Virus record (IMG/VR): IMGVR_UViG_3300017770_000001
Coordinates: 1-64,000 of that record
DNA from: a virus
DNA length: 64,000 nt
Strand: one strand, 5' to 3'
Below the pieces are notes generated by a model. That model made no database searches, had not been told where the DNA came from, and saw only the letters and a program-made list of their open reading frames with translations. The translations under genes were made by a program, and so were the position numbers. Each line of letters begins with the position of its first letter. Within the stretch, counting starts at the first letter, position 1. Positions 48,340 to 58,422 of the stretch are shown here, piece by piece.

Positions 48340-49215
48340 TTAATCCTCAATTTTCTCTCTTAGAGATTTTGCATTCCTAACTTCTTTTGATATTTTTCTT
48401 TCTTGTTCAAGTTCTTCTTCAGTCGGAATAATATTGAATGGGTCAAAAATATCCTTTTCAAAGAGTGGTGATTTTGGAACCCATTTCTTTTCTATTCCAC
48501 CACCTTTCTTAAAGGGTGTTGAATCATCTGTTGCAAACTTATGATATAGAAATGCATCATGGTCTTTTTGATATTGTTCGGTACTAATCAAATCGATACT
48601 AGCTTTCCACGACTCTCTTCTATATGGAACTATCTGTGCTATAGGTGTTCCTGCTGGAATAACAAACTCTTCTCTTGTCTTAGGATACAGAATAATTAAA
48701 CCATTTAAGTCTCCACCTGTATATTTATCGGTGTCCATAACCCCCTGCCAAGTCTGAAAGAATCTATTTTGAAATAGAAATGGGTCTAGATATAAACAAG
48801 AATAACCCAATGGTGTTGTTACACTCCATGGAACTCTAATTTTGACTGCATTATTTTTTTCTAGATTTTCTTCTACATCTGCCTTTGCATACTCGAAGTT
48901 AGGGAATTGTTCTCTAGGGTGACCAGTAGTTTCATAATTAGGATTGTGTGGACACTTTGCAAATTGTCCCAGTTCATATTTGGGTGAACCATCTAAATCA
49001 TTTTTAGGGTATTCTATTTTAATATCTTCAACACATGTAATGTAGTAACCACTACCCAACACATCTAACATTGAAGGACACATCTTAATATTGTCTCGTC
49101 CATTAGCTGAAACACTCATCTCTTTCCACCAATTAGGATGTATATGTTTTGCAACTACAGGACGATATTCTTTAAATGCTTTTTCGTTTGTTGTGTTAAA
49201 TTCTATCGTTGGCAT
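48340..49215 (-). CDS. hypothetical protein (291 aa)
   Basis: Not assigned with confidence. The central part (GYSCLYLDPFLFQNRFFQTW, then TGGDLNGLIILYP and FVIPAGTPIAQIVPYRRESW) reads like a compact beta-barrel of the kind listed as DUF6065 in phages. The C-terminus is a charged helix. It overlaps the next oxygenase by 20 nt. Confidence 0.6.
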   Translation of the reverse strand: MPTIEFNTTNEKAFKEYRPVVAKHIHPNWWKEMSVSANGRDNIKMCPSMLDVLGSGYYITCVEDIKIEYPKNDLDGSPKYELGQFAKCPHNPNYETTGHPREQFPNFEYAKADVEENLEKNNAVKIRVPWSVTTPLGYSCLYLDPFLFQNRFFQTWQGVMDTDKYTGGDLNGLIILYPKTREEFVIPAGTPIAQIVPYRRESWKASIDLISTEQYQKDHDAFLYHKFATDDSTPFKKGGGIEKKWVPKSPLFEKDIFDPFNIIPTEEELEQERKISKEVRNAKSLREKIED

Positions 49216-49885
49216 AATAATCTAATTCATTCTCTAGTCGACATGCATCACCTCGTATAACTAGAGACTGTCTACATGCATATTCACATGCATCATTTGG
49301 AGCATCTGCATTGTGTGGTATACTCCCATCAAACATTAGTAATCTATTTGGTTTATAATCAACCTGTGCAATCTGATGTTTTAAATACTCTTCTTTATAA
49401 CCATCTATATGTTTTGCTTCTTCGTTATAAAATTTAAGTGGGCCACCCCATTCTTTTTCCCAATACTCAGTGTTGTACCATAAGAAAGATATATTAGTTG
49501 TATTTTCAGGAGAACTATCTTCGTGTATAGTCCCTTGAAGACCAGTGGTCTGACCATTCATACCAGCATACTGAAATTTTTCCCATCTAAAACCAAACTC
49601 TGATTGAAGTTTCCAATCTAGATATCTGATAAGATAGGTGTCTTGCATATGATAAGTATGGTCTCTAATTTTTTTATCTTTGCCCTCATAGAATGTTGCA
49701 CCCCAAAACAGATGACGTATCTTACCGTTTCTATTTACCTGATTGTTTTGAGCCCATATAGTTCTTGAGGTTAGTCTCCTCATGTTATACATGATTTCGT
49801 ATGTTACCCAATCGTCTAAGACATAGATTTTATCTAAGGGGAATTTCTGTATCTTAAAGGGTTTATCTAGATATACAACTTCCAT
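49196..49885 (-). CDS. 2-oxoglutarate/Fe(II) dioxygenase (prolyl hydroxylase-like)
   Basis: Iron ligands: His and Asp in GTIHEDSSPENT, and His in FDGSIPHNADAPND; the Arg for 2-oxoglutarate is in ACRQSLVIRG. GGPLKFYNEE is the strand between. At 229 residues it is a single catalytic domain. It neighbours a glycosyltransferase and tail genes, so protein hydroxylation or glycan work are possible. Confidence 0.82.
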   Translation of the reverse strand: MEVVYLDKPFKIQKFPLDKIYVLDDWVTYEIMYNMRRLTSRTIWAQNNQVNRNGKIRHLFWGATFYEGKDKKIRDHTYHMQDTYLIRYLDWKLQSEFGFRWEKFQYAGMNGQTTGLQGTIHEDSSPENTTNISFLWYNTEYWEKEWGGPLKFYNEEAKHIDGYKEEYLKHQIAQVDYKPNRLLMFDGSIPHNADAPNDACEYACRQSLVIRGDACRLENELDYYANDRI

Positions 49886-49888
49886 ACA

Positions 49889-50455
49889 TTACTGCTGACC
49901 TTGGAATTGTTGTACAGGTGGTAACTGCAACAAGTCATCACAATAATCTTCAAAGTCTTTAAGTTGGTCTTCTCGGGTTCTACTTAGAGAACTACAAACT
50001 TGTTCTAGTACACTGTAAGAACTATCTGCAAATTCTAACACTCTTCGTGCATCTGACCTAAAAGGATGATTTGAATCTTCTCTACCAATGTATGTAGCTT
50101 CATATAGATTTTCAATTCTCATTTCAACACATAATTGATATACATTTTTTGAAACAACATCATACAAATCATCGATGTATTGGTTGTTTAGGTTTGTACC
50201 ATCGGGTGCTTCTGCATCATCGATAAATTTTTCAATCTTATCTCTGTCTGAATCAGTTAACGGAAGTTTTTCCGATGCATCCCAATTAGATGGATTTACT
50301 TCTAAGATTTTGAATTCATCTTGGTCGTATACGAGTCCTTCGTATTCGAAACCTAATTCGGGTTTGTCTACATTTTGATAAACAATTCTTAACCCTGTTT
50401 CTTTGATAATAACTAACGTATTAGTTGCATCATATATTAAAGCTCTATTTGCCAT
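49889..50455 (-). CDS. hypothetical protein (188 aa)
   Basis: Not recognised. An N-terminal beta part (ANRALIYDATNTLVIIKETG) and a helical C-terminus ending in LQLPPVQQFQGQQ. It is situated between a glycosyltransferase and an oxygenase. Could be a tail-fibre assembly helper; no direct evidence. Confidence 0.55.
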   Translation of the reverse strand: MANRALIYDATNTLVIIKETGLRIVYQNVDKPELGFEYEGLVYDQDEFKILEVNPSNWDASEKLPLTDSDRDKIEKFIDDAEAPDGTNLNNQYIDDLYDVVSKNVYQLCVEMRIENLYEATYIGREDSNHPFRSDARRVLEFADSSYSVLEQVCSSLSRTREDQLKDFEDYCDDLLQLPPVQQFQGQQ

Positions 50456-51899
50456 TTTCTTTCACCTTTTTGTTGTCAATCTCTACGAGATTTTTATAAT
50501 AATTATATCTACCAATTTGTTGAACACTATCATTGAAGTTTTCAATCCATGGGCCCCCATTTGTGTAATGAATCATTCTATGTTTCTTTACGTTATATGG
50601 TTCATCAGAGTAACCTTCAGTCCAACAACAATCGTCTTGAAGTTTGACTACATTATCTGTCCATTTAAATTGATGTAGATATTGACCCGATTGTGTGTTT
50701 ACCACCTCGGGTGTTAGTTTTCTACAATCCTTATGACCGTTGTTAAATATCATAAGACTTGACCATAGTTTTTTAGGATACCATACATTCTTTTCTCCAC
50801 CTAATTTTTCTGTAATACCTTTATCAGAAAAGTCATGATGGAAACATGCAACGGAATCAGTATGTCCTAGTGAATAAAATAAGTGTAACATATCTTCTGT
50901 GAAGATAAAGTCATCATCCACAAACATACTGACACCTTGATATTTCTCTAAGTATGGTATCATGAATCTACTATACGTAAACTCTGTTGATTGGTTTGCA
51001 TACTCTCTAGTATACTCGGGAATCTTTGAAACGTCAAGTTTTTTAATATTAACGAATGCATTCCACGGAACACTTGATAAGTCTCCCATTTTGTTATTGT
51101 ATCTTTCAATAGAATGTTGTATACTCTTTATACAAACATCTGAAACTTCACCATGTCTACCATCATATCCAACGTATATAGTTGGTATCTCACCATTGAA
51201 TAGTGTATAATGTAAGTAGTCATTTGCTTCAGTATAGTCACCTCTCATGTCTCTATTTTGGTGTGCTTCTATGATACCTTGATTCCAACAATAAGACACA
51301 TGATTCATATCGGGATATAGATTATTTTTAAAAGTGTGAACTATCCATTCAGAGTAAGACATTGGTTTATGGTCATAACATACGTCATATGCATCCCATA
51401 CCAAACACTCAGTATCCCATTTTTGTAAATATTTGATTGCAGAATATCTTCCAGTGCCGGGATGTACAAAGTATCTAATCTCATCTGCATCTGCAGTAGG
51501 AGGCCAATACAATACACCTTGAGGGCCGTATTCAATTCCTTTGTCTCGGATATCTTGAATTAAGAAATGTAATTTAGTTGCATGATAGAGACGAGAAGAG
51601 TTCTCATCACCATTTATTCTTTCAAAGTCTTCTGCATCAACAGCTGCTTCTCCAACTTGTAATGCACGAAAGAAATCCCTAATTTTATGTGAGGAGTCTT
51701 CTTGGTAACTTACACCATACTTTTTGTGCAAGTCACCAAGTGAAACTATTTTAGGTTTGTATATACGTGAGATTTCATCAAACTTTTCTTTGATTTTAAT
51801 CATCACTTCTTTCTTGGGTTTTGTTTTATTCAATCCACCAAGATGGTCGTTGAAAGAACTTTTCACACTCACTGGGTCGGGTAAATCAATATACTTCAT
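50445..51899 (-). CDS. glycosyltransferase (GT-A, GT8-like) with extra N-terminal domain
   Basis: C-terminal half (about 235-460) has IPTIYVGYDGRHGE, SRFMIPYL, the metal-binding MFVDDDF (Asp328-330), WSSLMIFNNG and a late MIHYTNGGPW, a GT8-like layout. The N-terminal 200 residues hold HPGTGRYSAIKYL, reminiscent of a ParB-like fold. It may glycosylate virion or host surface targets. A good sigma70-like promoter precedes it, in contrast with its late-region neighbours. Confidence 0.75.
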   Translation of the reverse strand: MKYIDLPDPVSVKSSFNDHLGGLNKTKPKKEVMIKIKEKFDEISRIYKPKIVSLGDLHKKYGVSYQEDSSHKIRDFFRALQVGEAAVDAEDFERINGDENSSRLYHATKLHFLIQDIRDKGIEYGPQGVLYWPPTADADEIRYFVHPGTGRYSAIKYLQKWDTECLVWDAYDVCYDHKPMSYSEWIVHTFKNNLYPDMNHVSYCWNQGIIEAHQNRDMRGDYTEANDYLHYTLFNGEIPTIYVGYDGRHGEVSDVCIKSIQHSIERYNNKMGDLSSVPWNAFVNIKKLDVSKIPEYTREYANQSTEFTYSRFMIPYLEKYQGVSMFVDDDFIFTEDMLHLFYSLGHTDSVACFHHDFSDKGITEKLGGEKNVWYPKKLWSSLMIFNNGHKDCRKLTPEVVNTQSGQYLHQFKWTDNVVKLQDDCCWTEGYSDEPYNVKKHRMIHYTNGGPWIENFNDSVQQIGRYNYYKNLVEIDNKKVKENGK

Positions 51900-51907
51900 A
51901 ATACTCC

Positions 51908-51936
51908 ATTATAACATCTAATCATGTTTTAGTCAA
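51908..51936 (-). promoter_or_regulatory. sigma70-like promoter of the glycosyltransferase
   Basis: TTGACT, 17-bp spacer, TATAAT on the minus strand, with GGAG between the -10 and the ATG at 51899. Suggests expression independent of gp55. Confidence 0.6.
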
Positions 51937-51955
51937 TAATATTTAGTCCTTTTAT

Positions 51956-54900
51956 TTAAGAGGATATTGGTTGTGCAGGCCAAGACGTTGTACCATCCCA
52001 TTTCTGAACTGTATTTCTATACGGTTGTTGATATGCATATGGTTGTATACCAACTGTAACCTTCTGACGGGATGACTGTGCTGGTCTCTGTCTTGAAACT
52101 CTTTGCAATACCTGTACCCTAGTAGGTCTCTGTCTTGAAACTCTCTGCAATACCTGTGTTCTAGCAGGTCTTTGTCTAGTTACATTCTGTAGAACCTGAA
52201 CTCTTGCTGGTCTTTGTCTAGACTCAATATTATTATATTGATAACCCTGTTGCACTGGTCTTCTTCTAGACTCAATATTATTATATTGATAACCCTGTTG
52301 CACTGGTCTTTGTCTGTTTTCAGTATTATTATACTGGTAACCTTGTTGCACTGGTCTCTGTCTATTTTCAGTATTATTATATTGATAATTCTGTTGTGTT
52401 GGACGTTGTCTAGTTACAATATTATTGTACTGGTAACTTTGCTGTGCTGGTCTTCTTCTAGTTTCTTGTATATTTACCTGAACTCTAGCAGGTCTTTGTC
52501 TAGAAACACGTTGCAACTGTTGTACTCTTGCTGGTCTTCTTCTAGTCTCAACATTATTATACTGGTAACCTTGTTGTACAGGACGTTGTCTAGTCTCAAT
52601 ATTATTATACTGATAACCTTGTTGTACTGGTCTCTGTCTGTTCTCAGTACTATTATACTGATAACTCTGTTGAACAGGTCTTCTTCTAGGAGAAGGTTGG
52701 TTCACCTGTACTCTAGTTGGTCTTCTTCTAGTCTCAGTATTATTATATTGATAACCCTGTTGCACTGGTCTTCTTCTAGACTCAATATTATTATATTGAT
52801 AACCTTGTTGTACAGGACGTTGTCTAGTTACAATATTATTGTACTGGTAACTTTGTTGTACTGGTCTTCTTCTTGTTTCTTGAATGTTAACCTGTACTCT
52901 TGCTGGTCTTTGTCTAGAGACACGTTGCAACTGTTGTACTCTTGTTGGTCTACGTCTTGATACACGTTGTAAAGCTTGTACTCTTGCTGGTCTCTGTCTT
53001 GACACCCTCTGTAATGTTTGTACTCTAGTTGGTCTTCTTCTAGGTACCTGATTATGATACTGATAACTTTGTTGTACAGGTCTACGTCTTGGTATTCTAT
53101 TATGATAAGTATACGTCTGTTGAACTGGTCTTCTTCTAGATTCAGTATTATTGTACTGATAAGACGATTGCACTGGTCTTCTTCTAGTCTCAGTATTATT
53201 GTACTGATAAGATTGTTGCACTGGTCTACGTCTCGGTATTCTATTATGATAGGTATACGTCTGTTGTACTGGTCTTCTTCTAGGAGTAGGTTGGTTGACT
53301 CGATAGTCTGACCTAGCAGGTCTTCTCCTAGTCTCAGTATTATTGTACTGGTAACTTTGTTGTACTGGTCTTCTTCTAGACTCTTGATTGTTGTACTGGT
53401 AACTTTGTTGTACAGGTCTACGTCTTGGTACCTGATTATGATAAGTGTACGCTTGTTGCACAGGTCTTCTTCTAGGTACCTGATTATGATAAGTGTATGC
53501 CTGTTGTACTGGTCTTCTTCTAGGTACCCTATTATGATAAGTGTACGGTTGTTGTGTTGGTCTACGTCTTTGTACCCTATTATGATAAGTGTACGGTTGG
53601 TTCTGTTGACCAGGCTGTTGCATCTCGTTCATCTGACCTTGAGGCCATGTCACACCAGCACTATTACTGAAAGTTACTTGGTGAACATGAGACAAATCTC
53701 TACTTCTAACGAATACATCACCTTTGTTTCTGACAAATAGTGGGAATCCTCCACCTCCACCGCCGGGTGATTGTGACTGCATCTGACCATCTTGTGACCA
53801 TTTAAATGTTGCAGTCTGTCCACTCGTTATTTTTGCACCATATTGAGAATTAGTTGGTGCTTGTCCTGTAATAGGTATTGAACCTTGTCTCTGTGGGTTA
53901 GGTATACTTTGAACAGATTGAGCAGCTGGCCCTGCAACGAAATCAGCACCAAATTCCATGTTCGCACCAACAAATCTTAACACACCCTGCCACTGTCTTT
54001 GTCCACCAAAGTAACTTCTATAGTGCCAACTCTTCGGTGATGTTGATTGGTTTTGTGGGCCACTACCAGTAAAGAATGGTGATTGTGTACCTGACATTTG
54101 TAACGAAGGCCCTCTGAACATCATGTTTCCTCTAAAGGAATCTCTTTCATGTCCTTTTCCATCAGGTCTTCCTGCAAAACCAAATGGACTTGCAGTACCT
54201 GTATTCTGAGCATTCATTGGGAAACCCGAGAACTCAAAAGATGGTATATAGGAAGTTCTTTGTCCGTATGGAGTTTCTACCTTAATAACAGATGTATCAC
54301 CACCACCACCATAGATATTTCCATAATGGATGTAAGCTGTGTGTGCGCTATTCCTTACTGTAGTCTGTCTTGTCCTAGATGTAGGTTGGTTAAACTGGTA
54401 TGTTTGTTGTACAGGTCTTCTTCTAGGTGTAGGTTGGTTAAACTGATAAGACTGTTGTGTTGGTCTACGTCTTGGCTCTTGATTATTGTACTGATAAGAC
54501 TGTTGAACTGGTCTACGTCTTGACTCTTGATTATTGTACTGATAAGACTGTTGAACTGGTCTACGTCTTGGAACCTGATTATGATAAGTGTATGCTTGTT
54601 GCACAGGTCTACGTCTTGGTACCTGATTGTGATAACTATAAGGTTGTTGGTAACTATACCTAGCTTGAAGTCTATTATGATACGTATAAGACTGTTGTGC
54701 TGGTCTACGTCTTGTCTCTTGATTATTGTACTGGTAACTTTGTTGTACAGGTCTACGTCTTGGTACCTGATTATGATAGGTATACGTCTGTTGTACAGGT
54801 CTTCTTCTAGGTACCTGATTATGATACTGGTATACCTGTTGTACTGGTCTTCTTCTAGACTCTTGATTGTTGTACTGGTAACTTTGTTGTACAGGTCTTC

Positions 54901-56104
54901 TTCTTGATTCAGTATTGTTGTACTGGTAATTCTGTTGTGTACTTACCTGTACTCTATTATGGTATTGGTATGATTGTTGTACACTAGTCTGAACCCTATT
55001 ATGATACTGGTAACTCTGTTGAGTAGAAGCTTGAACTCTGTTATGATATTGATAAGTCTGTTGAGTTGATGCTTGTCCTCTATTATGATAAGTATACCCT
55101 TGTTGTACTGGTCTTCTTCTAGGTACTCTATTATGGTACTGATACGACTGTTGAACAGGTCTTCTTCTCTGCACCCTATTGTGGTACTGGTATGCCTGTT
55201 GGACTGGTCTTCTTCTAGGTACCCTATTGTGATAAGTGTATGCCTGTTGAGTACTTGTTTGTATCCTATTGTGATAAGTGTATGCCTGTTGTACTGGTCT
55301 ACGTCTTGGTATTCTATGATGATAGGTATACGTCTGTTGAACAGGTCTTCTTCTTTGTACTCTATTATGGTACTGATACGACTGTTGTACAGGTCTTCTT
55401 CTAGGTACCCTATTATGATAAGTGTAAGGTTGTTGAGTACTTGTTTGAACTCTGTTATGATACTGGTAAGTCTGTTGGGTAGAAGCTTGTCCTCTATTGT
55501 GATAAGTATAACCCTGTTGTACTACACGTTGTCTACCAACTCTATTATGGTATTGATATGATTGTTGTGTAGGTCTACGTCTTGGTACCTGATTATGATA
55601 GACGTACGTCTGTTGTACTGGTCTACGTCTTGGTACCTGATTGTGATAACTATAAGTCTGTTGTACTGGTCTACGTCTAGGTACTCTATTATGATAGGTA
55701 TATGCTTGTTGTACTGGTCTTCTTCTTTGTACTCTATTATGATAGGTATATGTCTGTTGAGTATTTTGTTGAACACGGTTGTGATAAGTGTAATCTTGTT
55801 GAACACTTGTTTGAACCCTGTTATGATACTGATATGACTGTTGTGTAGATGCCTGTACCCTATTATGATACTGATACGACTGTTGCACAGTGAATTGATA
55901 AGATTGTTGGAAGTTGTAAGGTCTTGTCCCAACTGCTGGTCTTGTTGCAACTACTTGAGCTGGCATTTGTCCTGATGACTTTACCCACCCAGTAGGTGTC
56001 TTTGAATAGATAGAATCTACTGCCGACCATTCAGTTGGAGATGTTTTTACCCAGCTTCCTGTTGTGTTTACCCACCCCGTAGGGTTCTTTATTCGTTGCG
56101 CCAT
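51956..56104 (-). CDS. giant Arg/Tyr/Gln-rich repeat protein (1,382 aa), virion adhesin candidate
   Basis: N-terminal cap with GWVNTTGSWVKTSPTEW, then two repeat arrays around a unique core (about 570-830, Gly/Ser-rich, with SFEFSGFPMNAQNTG and GGGGGGFPLFVRNKGD). Repeat units of 14-16 residues are of the type RRRPVQQTYTYHNRVP, QASTQQSYQYHNRV, and SRQRPARVQVLQRV, roughly 70 in all. Strongly basic and aromatic. Between fibre genes, it is likely a virion structural or adhesive protein. Related Tyr/Asn/Gln repeats occur in marine phage structural proteins; exact homology is not claimed. Confidence 0.75.
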   Translation of the reverse strand: MAQRIKNPTGWVNTTGSWVKTSPTEWSAVDSIYSKTPTGWVKSSGQMPAQVVATRPAVGTRPYNFQQSYQFTVQQSYQYHNRVQASTQQSYQYHNRVQTSVQQDYTYHNRVQQNTQQTYTYHNRVQRRRPVQQAYTYHNRVPRRRPVQQTYSYHNQVPRRRPVQQTYVYHNQVPRRRPTQQSYQYHNRVGRQRVVQQGYTYHNRGQASTQQTYQYHNRVQTSTQQPYTYHNRVPRRRPVQQSYQYHNRVQRRRPVQQTYTYHHRIPRRRPVQQAYTYHNRIQTSTQQAYTYHNRVPRRRPVQQAYQYHNRVQRRRPVQQSYQYHNRVPRRRPVQQGYTYHNRGQASTQQTYQYHNRVQASTQQSYQYHNRVQTSVQQSYQYHNRVQVSTQQNYQYNNTESRRRPVQQSYQYNNQESRRRPVQQVYQYHNQVPRRRPVQQTYTYHNQVPRRRPVQQSYQYNNQETRRRPAQQSYTYHNRLQARYSYQQPYSYHNQVPRRRPVQQAYTYHNQVPRRRPVQQSYQYNNQESRRRPVQQSYQYNNQEPRRRPTQQSYQFNQPTPRRRPVQQTYQFNQPTSRTRQTTVRNSAHTAYIHYGNIYGGGGDTSVIKVETPYGQRTSYIPSFEFSGFPMNAQNTGTASPFGFAGRPDGKGHERDSFRGNMMFRGPSLQMSGTQSPFFTGSGPQNQSTSPKSWHYRSYFGGQRQWQGVLRFVGANMEFGADFVAGPAAQSVQSIPNPQRQGSIPITGQAPTNSQYGAKITSGQTATFKWSQDGQMQSQSPGGGGGGFPLFVRNKGDVFVRSRDLSHVHQVTFSNSAGVTWPQGQMNEMQQPGQQNQPYTYHNRVQRRRPTQQPYTYHNRVPRRRPVQQAYTYHNQVPRRRPVQQAYTYHNQVPRRRPVQQSYQYNNQESRRRPVQQSYQYNNTETRRRPARSDYRVNQPTPRRRPVQQTYTYHNRIPRRRPVQQSYQYNNTETRRRPVQSSYQYNNTESRRRPVQQTYTYHNRIPRRRPVQQSYQYHNQVPRRRPTRVQTLQRVSRQRPARVQALQRVSRRRPTRVQQLQRVSRQRPARVQVNIQETRRRPVQQSYQYNNIVTRQRPVQQGYQYNNIESRRRPVQQGYQYNNTETRRRPTRVQVNQPSPRRRPVQQSYQYNSTENRQRPVQQGYQYNNIETRQRPVQQGYQYNNVETRRRPARVQQLQRVSRQRPARVQVNIQETRRRPAQQSYQYNNIVTRQRPTQQNYQYNNTENRQRPVQQGYQYNNTENRQRPVQQGYQYNNIESRRRPVQQGYQYNNIESRQRPARVQVLQNVTRQRPARTQVLQRVSRQRPTRVQVLQRVSRQRPAQSSRQKVTVGIQPYAYQQPYRNTVQKWDGTTSWPAQPISS
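52080..55930. repeat. coding tandem repeats of 42-48 bp
   Basis: Two arrays (about 52080-53620 and 54380-55930) encode the 14-16-residue units. The DNA copies differ at many synonymous sites (AGAAGAAGACC against AGACGTAGACC) while the amino acids stay the same, and the opposite strand stays open by chance of composition. Confidence 0.85.
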
Positions 56105-56118
56105 ATTATATTAAACTC

Positions 56119-58422
56119 TTATGAGTAAGTTATCCATACATCACCGACTTGTCCATCACTTCCTGATGGGCCTGCTGAATGTATGAAAGTATTTCTAAAT
56201 GCTCCGTCTGAACTACCGATTGTTGTAAAATCTGTAGTACCTTTACCAGTAACTGATAATGCATCACCGATAGTTACATCATCGGGTAGACCTATTGTTA
56301 CTGTTGCATTTTCACTACCTGAACCTGAGATTGTAATCTCATTTGAGGTTCCTGATATTCCTGATACGTAATTTCCTGTTGTGTTTGAACCTAATGCAAC
56401 TGCATTTGAACCAACTGTTGCATTAAGTGTTGCGTTTGCACTACCATCTATAGATACGGAACCTGTAAGGTCACCACCTAAAGAGATAGTTCTTGCATCT
56501 GCCCATGCAGAAGCTGTGTCTGCATTACCAGTTACGTTACCTGTAACAGCACCGTAAAGTCTTCCTGCTTGTATGTTTGCATTAGTAAGTGTTAATGCAC
56601 CACTGGATGAACCTGTTGCTGTTGTAGTTGCAAATCTAACTCTATCTGAACTTTCGTCCCAACCCATGAATACATTATCACCAGTTGAACCTCTTTCGAG
56701 GATAAGACCTAAGTCATTAGAGTTTGAACCTGTGTTACCTGAACCAAGTTCAATCAATGCATCTTCGATTGTTGTATTTGATGCACTGTTGGTAACTGTT
56801 GACCCATTAACTGTTAAGTCACCTGTGACTACTAAATCACCACTTGCATTTACATCTGCAAATGTTACATTACTGTTTGTTGCGACTGCCTGACCGATAC
56901 TAAATGCACCACCTGAGAATCCAACACCAGTTCCAGCACTTAGATGAGCTCGAACTTCTGATGCACTTGGGCCTGTGTATGTGATAACACCAGTAGAAGA
57001 ATTATATGCAAGTGAACCGTCTCCACCTGAGTCTGTTACTGATATAGCTCCTCTTGCATCTGAGTCTGCATACATTGTAGGTTCACTGTATGAGATAACA
57101 CCAGTACTTGAATTGTATGCTAAATCACCACCTGCTGAAATTGAACTTCTTGCATTTGCAGTTGTGAATTTTGTTACACTAAATGCACCTGTTGTGCTGT
57201 TGTATGCTAAGTCACCACCTGCTGAGAATAAACCTCTTACTTCTGCATTTGTTCTTTCTGTGAATGAGAATGCACCTGTAGTACTGTTGTATGATAAATC
57301 TCCAGTTGCAGATAATAAACCTCTGATATCTCCATTTGATAAACCAGCAAGTGTAAGTGTACCATTTGTATCATCGTATGTAGAAGTGATGTTTGTTCCA
57401 CCAACTACTAAACCATTTACGATGTCTTCTATTTGTTCTTGTGTTTTACCTGAAGAGTTAATTGTAAGTGTACCAGCTGCATCATCATATGATGTTGTTA
57501 TATTGGTACCAGCAGTAATTAATGCATTGACTCTATCGTCAACTCTTTCTGATGTATGGTATAGATTTCCATTTTCTGAAATATCACCAGTGTCTAAAGT
57601 AACAGAACCACCAAGGGATACGGAAGTTGAGTTAACTGATATTGAATTGTTTGCAAGTTTTCCATTTACAATAGAACCTGCTAACATATCATTAGTGATA
57701 CCACCTGCTTTTACTTGAACTGTATCTGATGCAAGTTCTAATGAACTGTCATCAACTTGAACTGCAAGTGACACTGCACCTGAAGTTCCACCACCAGTCA
57801 AACCATTTCCTGCTGTTACTGCTGTAATATCTGCAGAGTTTGTATTTGCAACTGTAAGTGTGTTAGCTGTATCATCATATGTTAATGATATACCACTTCC
57901 TTCGGTAAGTAATGAACTTACTCTGTCATCTACTCTTTCATTTGTATAGTAGAGGTTTGAACTTCCTTCTGTAATTTCGTCTGTGTTGTCTTTACTTGAT
58001 ACTTGGGAATCTACATATGCTTTAATTGATTGTTGTGTTGCAGCGTGTATTGCACTGTTTGAAGACATGTTGTCTTCGTCTTTAAAGTTGATTGCAATGT
58101 CATCTGCATTTACAGTAATACCTGTACCAGCACCAATGTTTAATGTTGCATCACCTGAAGTTGCAGTACCTGTTAAACCAGCACCTGCGTTAACACCAGT
58201 GATATCACCAACATTACCTGTGATTGTTAATTGGTTATTTGCATCATCGTATGATAATCCAATACCAGCTCCTGCTTGTAAGAGGTTTGCAACTCTATCG
58301 TCTACACTTTCGTTAAGTGCAGTTGCAGAAATGGAACCTACATAAGTTCCATCTGTTTGAATGACTTCTGTTCCAGCAACCGATAGACCATTCTTGACGT
58401 TAAAATTCTTTTCACCTGCCAT
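56119..58422 (-). CDS. tail fibre protein with repeated beta segments (767 aa)
   Basis: Repeats of the type SSNLYYTNERVDDRVSSLL, SGISLTYDDTANTLTV, GDLAYNSTTGAFSV along about 130-480, then the usual LGLILERGSTGDNVFMGWDE fold used in marine T4-like fibre proteins. It ends in GSDGQVGDVWITYS. Adhesin or fibre shaft role, host recognition. It overlaps the next gene by one base. Confidence 0.85.
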   Translation of the reverse strand: MAGEKNFNVKNGLSVAGTEVIQTDGTYVGSISATALNESVDDRVANLLQAGAGIGLSYDDANNQLTITGNVGDITGVNAGAGLTGTATSGDATLNIGAGTGITVNADDIAINFKDEDNMSSNSAIHAATQQSIKAYVDSQVSSKDNTDEITEGSSNLYYTNERVDDRVSSLLTEGSGISLTYDDTANTLTVANTNSADITAVTAGNGLTGGGTSGAVSLAVQVDDSSLELASDTVQVKAGGITNDMLAGSIVNGKLANNSISVNSTSVSLGGSVTLDTGDISENGNLYHTSERVDDRVNALITAGTNITTSYDDAAGTLTINSSGKTQEQIEDIVNGLVVGGTNITSTYDDTNGTLTLAGLSNGDIRGLLSATGDLSYNSTTGAFSFTERTNAEVRGLFSAGGDLAYNSTTGAFSVTKFTTANARSSISAGGDLAYNSSTGVISYSEPTMYADSDARGAISVTDSGGDGSLAYNSSTGVITYTGPSASEVRAHLSAGTGVGFSGGAFSIGQAVATNSNVTFADVNASGDLVVTGDLTVNGSTVTNSASNTTIEDALIELGSGNTGSNSNDLGLILERGSTGDNVFMGWDESSDRVRFATTTATGSSSGALTLTNANIQAGRLYGAVTGNVTGNADTASAWADARTISLGGDLTGSVSIDGSANATLNATVGSNAVALGSNTTGNYVSGISGTSNEITISGSGSENATVTIGLPDDVTIGDALSVTGKGTTDFTTIGSSDGAFRNTFIHSAGPSGSDGQVGDVWITYS

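Noticed and set aside
52214-55837. Long plus-strand ORFs opposite the repeat protein (up to about 250 codons)
   Set aside because: They are mirror readings of the repeats, with Ser/Leu/Ile-only composition. They exist because the repeat codons avoid reverse stops; no ribosome sites or promoters were seen.
52080-55930. Tandem repeats read as a CRISPR array
   Set aside because: The repeats are contiguous, have coding periodicity of 42-48 bp, differ at synonymous sites and have no unique spacers of fixed length.
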